Part shown: positions 42,240 through 46,113 of the stretch, piece after piece
How positions within the stretch are numbered: the stretch's first letter is position 1
How the letters are laid out: every line of letters starts with the position of its first letter
NCBI GenBank assembly: GCA_913057175.1
Contig: CAJXNP010000030.1
Location: forward strand, 1 to 46,113
Reading direction: 5' to 3'
Source: an uncultured Cytophagales bacterium
GTDB taxonomy: Bacteria; Bacteroidota; Bacteroidia; Cytophagales; Cyclobacteriaceae
DNA length: 46,113 nucleotides
Translations under genes and position numbers: made by a program
The notes under the pieces: generated by a model
Database searches by the model: none
Seen by the model: only the letters and a program-made list of their open reading frames with translations
What the model was told of the DNA's origin: nothing

Positions 42240-43364
42240 ATGACCTATGTATTGGCTTGGAAACGTGGCCAAAATATATACTTAGTTGCAGATAGTGCAA
42301 TAACAATTTCTGGAAATACAGGCAAGATCAAATCCGAAAATTCCAGTTTTGGGGAACACTATCAATCCGATTCAAAGGTTGTAAAGCAGGGAACTCTTAA
42401 GCTGTTTTCCATTCAAAACAATTTACTTTTAGGATATTCAGGTAATGTTGATTTAGCATATGAATTTATTGATGTATTTAAACGAGTATACGAAAATACC
42501 AATAATGTAAGGCAGGCTCTAATTTTGGCTAGGGATGGAATAAGACCTGACGAAAGGGAAATTAGAATAGTTATAGGGTTTATTGATGACATAATTCCAA
42601 CCATTGTTTCATATAATTATGACAGAGATGGTAGAATTAAATACCATGACGAAATTGTCCGATTAGGCTTTGGTGAAACGTTTCCGGTAAATGAGTATAT
42701 AAAAGAGTTTAATTCAATTGTTGATAACAGTAATATGGATGAATATGCTCATTTAGCAATAATAATTGCAACGGTTCAACATACTTGTTTGATCGATAAT
42801 ACATTTAAACTAGGTGTTGGAGGATTCATCTGTGGAGCCATCATAAATCAACATGGCATATTCTGGCAAAAGGATATGGCATATATATTATATGAAAGCG
42901 TTGTTGATAAAATAGAATCACAGGAAGGAAAAGTTGAATTCAAGGAAAACTTTCATCAAATGATTTTGACAGGAAGTATCGAAGAATTCTTTATGGTTAA
43001 ATCTCCTATAACTGGTACAGGTGCCTATTGTCATTTTCCTTATTCTGATAGAAAATTTGATAAAGAGTTTATAAATAAATTAAAATCATTTTCTTATCAC
43101 AGTTGCATATATTTTGTATTTCTTGATAAATTTTTAAGGAGGATTGTCTTTGTAAGAAAAACATTGGATGATTCTACAACAAATAGTTTTCTTAATATTG
43201 TAAAACTTGATGATGGAAGAGTCGGGGTGGAAATAGATCAAGAACTACACAAAAAACTCATTGGCATTCCAGATGCAATGACCGATGAGCAAGCTGAATT
43301 ATATCTAAAAGGAGAAGTGGATATACTTTTCTTAATGCATCATGTTGCAATGGTTAAAATGTAA
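42240..43364 (+). CDS. Proteasome-beta-like Ntn-hydrolase of a novel type
   Basis: A 374-residue protein whose first 210 residues follow the proteasome beta/HslV fold. After removal of Met1 the N-terminus is Thr2, then YVLAWKRGQNIYLVADSAIT: Asp18 lies 16 residues after Thr2, as Asp17 does after Thr1. LKLFSIQNNLLLGYSG places Lys54 14 residues before Gly68, exactly the Lys33-Gly47 spacing of the proteasome. IVIGFIDDIIPTIVSYNYDR (112-129) and RLGFGE (141-146) mirror the strands leading to the Ser129 loop, and GVGGFICGAIIN (192-203) the later strands. Unlike known families it has about 20 extra residues between Asp18 and Lys54, and about 165 C-terminal residues of unknown fold. Peptidase or amidase activity is inferred. 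Confidence 0.75.
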   Translation: MTYVLAWKRGQNIYLVADSAITISGNTGKIKSENSSFGEHYQSDSKVVKQGTLKLFSIQNNLLLGYSGNVDLAYEFIDVFKRVYENTNNVRQALILARDGIRPDEREIRIVIGFIDDIIPTIVSYNYDRDGRIKYHDEIVRLGFGETFPVNEYIKEFNSIVDNSNMDEYAHLAIIIATVQHTCLIDNTFKLGVGGFICGAIINQHGIFWQKDMAYILYESVVDKIESQEGKVEFKENFHQMILTGSIEEFFMVKSPITGTGAYCHFPYSDRKFDKEFINKLKSFSYHSCIYFVFLDKFLRRIVFVRKTLDDSTTNSFLNIVKLDDGRVGVEIDQELHKKLIGIPDAMTDEQAELYLKGEVDILFLMHHVAMVKM

Positions 43365-43433
43365 CTATTTTTAAAATAGCACTCCTTTCAATTATAGAGA
43401 CCGTTCTAAAACTCCTACACAAGCATCGAAAAA

Positions 43434-43454
43434 CCGGACCCTAATTGAGTCCGG
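43434..43454. terminator. Possible bidirectional terminator
   Basis: CCGGAC (43434-43439) pairs with GTCCGG (43449-43454) in the short gap between the convergent protease-like and winged-helix genes. The stem is only 6 bp and no clear T-run follows. Confidence 0.45.
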
Positions 43455-43498
43455 CTTAGCACTTCACTTTAACTTGAACTGATGGATTAAATTTTTAC

Positions 43499-43765
43499 TT
43501 AGGAAACGATGGAGTAATTACCGTTTTCTAGCCTAGTGATTTTTACATTCCTTTGCTGCGACATCTTACCTGGTATCTGACTATTTAGTGTCCTCCTCAT
43601 TGAATCAGCATTCCTGTCTGGAAATGTTTTAACCAGTTTCTCATGAATCTTGTCTTTTGAAATACCATTTTTTCCTGCCTTCTGAAGGGCTTCGAAGATT
43701 GTAAACTTGACGCCTGAATTAGCTCTTCCTCTCGGTTGTTTCTTGTTTTCTGTTTTGTCTTTCAT
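43499..43765 (-). CDS. Winged-helix-like small protein
   Basis: An 88-residue protein. After a basic, disordered head (KDKTENKKQPRGRANSG) it has FTIFEALQKAGKNGISKDKI, HEKLVKTFPDRNADSMRRTL and a two-strand wing NVKITRLENGNYSIVS, the shape of a compact winged helix. Similar small domains are frequent near phage and transposon regulators. It is divergent from the XRE gene and convergent with the protease-like gene. DNA binding is likely; the target is unknown. Confidence 0.6.
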   Translation of the reverse strand: MKDKTENKKQPRGRANSGVKFTIFEALQKAGKNGISKDKIHEKLVKTFPDRNADSMRRTLNSQIPGKMSQQRNVKITRLENGNYSIVS

Positions 43766-44047
43766 AACTGCTTTTTGTTTTAGTTAAACATTATGAATTG
43801 AAACTAAGAGACCATTTTTATGACGCCAAACATTTTAACAAAAATAGAAATAATATCAACACAATAAAATCCTAATAAAGAGTGCAATTGTTTTGGGAGT
43901 TAACAATTGTTTGGGGCATTTCATTTACAAATTTGGCTTATTAAAGCTGATTTATTAAAAATTCTGTAAATATTCTTGATTGCGGAAAAAGGCTACCGTA
44001 GCATTACTTCTGCAAATAATAATACAAATGTTAAAAATATATCAATT
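43766..44047. promoter_or_regulatory. Divergent regulatory region with repeated AATTG operator
   Basis: 282 bp between the winged-helix gene (minus) and the XRE gene (plus). CAATTGTTTTGGG (43885-43897) recurs as CAATTGTTTGGGG (43904-43916), about 19 bp apart, so both copies face the same side of the helix. The second copy lies within the palindrome AACAATTGTT (43902-43911). This is a good operator candidate for the XRE protein. No hairpin or third gene is apparent. Confidence 0.5.
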
Positions 44048-44263
44048 ATGAAGTTGGAATATAAAATGACTATAAAGGAGGCCAGACTTCTATTGGGGAT
44101 AAAACAAGTCGAGTTTGCTAAGCTAGTTGGAGTAACTCGAACACAGTTGAGTCACTGGGAAAATGGAAAGTTTAGACCTCAGCCTTGTAATCAAGAAAAG
44201 ATCAAGGATTTAGTCAATGTGGCAGACCCTTCAATTCAAATTGATTTTGACAAGTGGATTTAA
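44048..44263 (+). CDS. XRE-type helix-turn-helix repressor-like protein
   Basis: A 71-residue protein from the ATG at 44048 (MKLEYKMTIKEARLLLG). The HTH is complete: EARLLLGIKQVEFAKLVGVT as helices 1-2 and RTQLSHWENGKFRPQP as recognition helix and turn, like the Cro/CI family. The frame is open for 24 codons further upstream, but that part is low-complexity (SANNNTNVKN) and looks non-coding. It probably represses the downstream coupled genes or itself; the divergent repeats at 43885-43916 are a plausible operator. Confidence 0.85.
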   Translation: MKLEYKMTIKEARLLLGIKQVEFAKLVGVTRTQLSHWENGKFRPQPCNQEKIKDLVNVADPSIQIDFDKWI

Positions 44264-44293
44264 ATATATGTTGAACTTAAAATTTTAAATGAG

Positions 44294-44515
44294 ATGAATT
44301 TTCATGTATTAAACCGATCAGGCTATTTAGGTGAAGAACCTAATCATGTTGTCACAAATGACTTTCAAGATGAGGAAGAAATTGACGAATCGATCCTAGC
44401 AATGAACAGCCAGTTCATTAACGAGGAGGAATTCGAGGAAGAACAGTATCTAGCGGATCCCGCCCTAGTGGCGATGACCTCCCCTTACACCTCAAACAAT
44501 GATGCCAAAAAGTAA
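44294..44515 (+). CDS. Acidic small protein of unknown function
   Basis: A 73-residue, strongly acidic protein: NDFQDEEEIDESILAMNSQF and NEEEFEEEQYLADPALVAM. It starts at an ATG 30 bp after the XRE gene. Such charge is seen in DNA-mimic and anti-repressor proteins, but no sequence motif supports that here. Its last 17 bp overlap the start of the next gene, which implies coupled translation. Confidence 0.55.
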   Translation: MNFHVLNRSGYLGEEPNHVVTNDFQDEEEIDESILAMNSQFINEEEFEEEQYLADPALVAMTSPYTSNNDAKK

Positions 44516-44795
44516 CTGGCGTGCTCCCGCTGATCCAGAGGCTATTAAGGTCAGAATAACTATCCTAAGAGCAGATAGACAAAGACTGAAAAAGCAGCTG
44601 GATCAGTTTTTAAAGGAACGGTACAGGAAGCAAAAGGAACATGAAAAAAGGAGCTTTCCACACCCTTCAATGAAGTACCAGTTCTGCATCAAAAACTCTG
44701 AGTATTACAAAAGGGTATCTGAAATACAGGAATTGAAAAATGAGATTAATAGCTGGAAACGAATCCTATTCAGAAGATACAAAATAAAGATATGA
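44499..44795 (+). CDS. Basic coiled-coil-like small protein
   Basis: A 98-residue, very basic protein: IKVRITILRADRQRLKKQLD, FLKERYRKQKEHEKRSFPHP and KNEINSWKRILFRRYKIKI. It has two ATG codons at the start, 44499 and 44502, both overlapping the upstream acidic-protein gene. Acidic and basic neighbours of opposite charge suggest that the two proteins might form a complex, but I see no proof. The stop overlaps the next ATG by 4 bp. Confidence 0.55.
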   Translation: MMPKSNWRAPADPEAIKVRITILRADRQRLKKQLDQFLKERYRKQKEHEKRSFPHPSMKYQFCIKNSEYYKRVSEIQELKNEINSWKRILFRRYKIKI

Positions 44796-45670
44796 TTATG
44801 ACAACAAAGATAGAAACCGAAAATGGTCTAGTTGACTTGACAAAATTTGCAAGGTATAAACCAGACCAACATCCAGATTATTGGACAGGATTGATTCACA
44901 GCGCACAAGATTCCGTTGTACTGAATCCTAGTAAATCGACACACCACAGTCATGTAAATTTGGCTAATGCACCATCAGTAAGACAAAGGATTCGAGTCTT
45001 AGAAGATCTGATTGCAGACTTGGAACTTGACCGGGATGACATCCGAAAAGATAAGAAACGTTATGAACGTAGGCATCAAAATCGTGGTCTACTCTTAACC
45101 GATGGATGGGAACGTCGATTTGATAAAAAGAGGCTTACTGTTGAAACACAAATTGACTTCAAAAAAATTGAGGTGTCCGAGTTGAAAGAAATCCTCAAAG
45201 AGCAGGAAGAACGCCAAGCCAAAGTTCTAAAACGTGACCATGCTAGCCAAGTTCTTAAATATGGTCCTCAAAACAGACGCCGTACGGGGAGAGTTGAAAG
45301 GTATTTCGAAGATGGTGAGGAGAGAGAAAGAAGGTTTGATGAAGTTGATGGCCAAAATACCTCGTTTATCGAAGGAATTTTATGTATCGATGATGAGGCA
45401 TCACCCTATGACGGCATGCCGGTAATTTCATATCATCAACACATTGTAAGACCGTTTATTGCCAAAAAACAAAATAGAGAGAAAGCTTACCAAAAAGCTT
45501 TACAGGAGTGGGCAGCCAATGGAAGCATTCCAAATCAAAGACCTGCAAATCCTAAAAAGCTGACTAGGGAAGACTGGCCGAAGTGGCCTCCTAAAGTCAA
45601 AAACTTCAAAGCTAAGAAGCAGCCAAAAACTGAATCAGTCAGAGAATCAACTTTAATAAGAACTACTTAA
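44792..45670 (+). CDS. Hypothetical charged protein
   Basis: A 292-residue protein. The first part GLVDLTKFARYKPDQHPDYW may be a small fold; residues about 70-150 are rich in Arg/Lys/Glu (VRQRIRVLEDLIADLELDRD onward, VSELKEILKEQEERQAKVLK) and look like a helical or coiled-coil hairpin. A further segment FIEGILCIDDEASPYDGMP is more hydrophobic. The proline-rich end is PNQRPANPKKLTREDWPKWP. No match to a known family. It is the largest member of the coupled run and follows the upstream gene with a 4-bp overlap. Confidence 0.6.
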   Translation: MIMTTKIETENGLVDLTKFARYKPDQHPDYWTGLIHSAQDSVVLNPSKSTHHSHVNLANAPSVRQRIRVLEDLIADLELDRDDIRKDKKRYERRHQNRGLLLTDGWERRFDKKRLTVETQIDFKKIEVSELKEILKEQEERQAKVLKRDHASQVLKYGPQNRRRTGRVERYFEDGEERERRFDEVDGQNTSFIEGILCIDDEASPYDGMPVISYHQHIVRPFIAKKQNREKAYQKALQEWAANGSIPNQRPANPKKLTREDWPKWPPKVKNFKAKKQPKTESVRESTLIRTT

Positions 45671-45675
45671 TCAAT

Positions 45676-45936
45676 ATGGAGGATTTGAAACTAGCAATCG
45701 ACTACGAAGCCGAGACACGCAGGATATTAAAGCTCTGGGACAAAGTAATAGTTATGCGGGGCGAGTATAACAAACGGTTTGTCACCGCTGCGAAAAGCCG
45801 TGACGAGAGGGATTACAAGAATGCCCACAGGGCGCAGGAGTTATTAAAGGAATTTGAGCTAGAATTGGCTGACTATATGAATGATTTGAAACAACGTCAT
45901 ACAAACTACCAGTCAATGAGGCTCAGGTTTAATTGA
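45676..45936 (+). CDS. Small helical protein of unknown function
   Basis: An 86-residue helical protein with a charged pattern (IDYEAETRRILKLWDKVIVM, ARELLK-type helix HRAQELLKEFELELADYMND). It begins 5 bp after the previous stop and ends the coupled run. Its length and charge recall small phage or plasmid auxiliary proteins, but nothing specific is recognised. Confidence 0.55.
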   Translation: MEDLKLAIDYEAETRRILKLWDKVIVMRGEYNKRFVTAAKSRDERDYKNAHRAQELLKEFELELADYMNDLKQRHTNYQSMRLRFN

Positions 45937-45997
45937 GTTCTTTTCATTAGTAATAAAGTTTAGTGCTTACCATCCAGTTGATTTTGTGATGCAGAAC

Positions 45998-46059
45998 AGG
46001 GGCAGGGCACTTTGGAATTGAATTGTTCTTGTCATAATAGGCTGTCCAGCCCTGCCCCT
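45998..46059. repeat. 11-bp inverted repeat with 40-base spacer
   Basis: AGGGGCAGGGC (45998-46008) and GCCCTGCCCCT (46049-46059) are exact complements. The repeat lies about 60 bp after the end of the coupled genes and before a possible convergent gene, so it may act as a terminator-like structure or recombination site. Confidence 0.6.
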
Positions 46060-46083
46060 AATTATTTGAATGTGAAACTTTAG

Positions 46084-46112
46084 TTATCAAAGGGGACGCC
46101 TCGGCCAAGGCT
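46084..46112 (-). CDS. Possible 3' end of a convergent gene
   Basis: Read on the minus strand the window edge gives SLGRGVPFDN followed by TAA (46084-46086). The peptide looks coding-like but is only ten codons long. It would converge on the coupled operon across the inverted repeat at 45998-46059. Confidence 0.22.
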
Positions 46113-46113
46113 G

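Larger units (their letters stand above)
40866..46113. mobile_element. Accessory DNA inserted in yifB, extends past the window
   Basis: From the point where yifB stops matching its family to the window edge, no gene is recognisable as core Bacteroidota content. The segment carries small regulatory proteins, a protease-like protein, small membrane proteins and coupled genes for unknown charged proteins, the pattern of an integrated element. No transposase, integrase or complete terminal repeat is visible, and the right end is outside the window, so the element type is open. In Acinetobacter baumannii comM is a classic insertion site for AbaR-type transposons, which is suggestive only. Confidence 0.6.

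Noticed and set aside
42240-43364. Simple HslV or Anbu annotation for the Ntn-hydrolase
   Set aside because: It is far longer than either, has an insert between the catalytic Asp and Lys, and no HslU-type ATPase or Anbu-operon gene is nearby.
40866-46113. Insertion sequence or prophage as the identity of the inserted DNA
   Set aside because: No transposase, integrase, terminase or capsid protein can be recognised within the window, so a specific class is not claimed.

Overview
The window looks like a piece of a Bacteroidota chromosome, most likely a free-living, aquatic Cytophagales-type organism. The signs are a type IX secretion C-terminal sorting domain, PKD-repeat surface protein, a DUF2723 membrane protein, a type B ribosomal protein L31, two near-perfect promoters of the TTG-N20-TAnnTTTG form used by the Bacteroidota primary sigma factor, weak or absent Shine-Dalgarno sites, and an AT-rich base composition. 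The genus cannot be named from sequence alone.

Layout. (1) 1-15109 is a surface polysaccharide cluster read almost entirely on the minus strand, with genes packed at 0-12 bp spacing or 4-bp stop/start overlaps. It holds eight glycosyltransferases or transferase-like proteins, four methyltransferases (two FkbM, one TylF-like, one general), two sulfotransferase-fold proteins, and a Wzm/Wzt ABC exporter pair whose Wzt carries a C-terminal polymer-recognition domain. The product is inferred to be a methylated and perhaps sulfated O-antigen or capsule chain that is completed in the cytoplasm and exported by Wzm/Wzt. (2) 15111-18665 encodes a large secreted PKD/propeller protein with a type IX sorting tail; its first third has the AT-rich composition of the polysaccharide cluster and the rest does not. 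(3) 19318-28960 is ordinary core and semi-core content: an Lrp/AsnC regulator, a PyrR-like phosphoribosyltransferase, panB, a glycosyltransferase, a polytopic membrane protein, a TPR protein, a DUF2723 protein and an outer membrane protein. (4) 28971-34303 is a minus-strand housekeeping run: RmlD-like reductase, cyclophilin lipoprotein, hemC, DNA polymerase III delta', GlmU-like protein, rpmE2. (5) 34494-40211 runs on the plus strand: TPR protein, Wzi-like outer membrane protein, MsbA-type ABC exporter, small membrane protein, gmhA.

(6) At 40212 yifB/comM begins directly after gmhA, but its reading frame is broken immediately before the Walker A motif (about 40866). Everything to the right, up to the window edge, is unfamiliar accessory DNA. 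This is the most interesting part. It holds a 374-residue Ntn-hydrolase of the proteasome-beta type with the catalytic Thr, Asp and Lys at the expected spacing, a 56-residue membrane protein just upstream, a 52-residue tail-anchored acidic protein, a winged-helix protein, an XRE repressor-like protein with a repeated AATTGTTT-type operator candidate, and a translationally coupled run of four genes of unknown, highly charged products. I interpret it as a mobile element inserted in yifB that carries an undescribed protease-like module; no integrase or transposase is visible inside the window.

Several CDS starts were moved inward from the longest open frame to an ATG that fits the neighbouring stop codon; this is stated for each gene.
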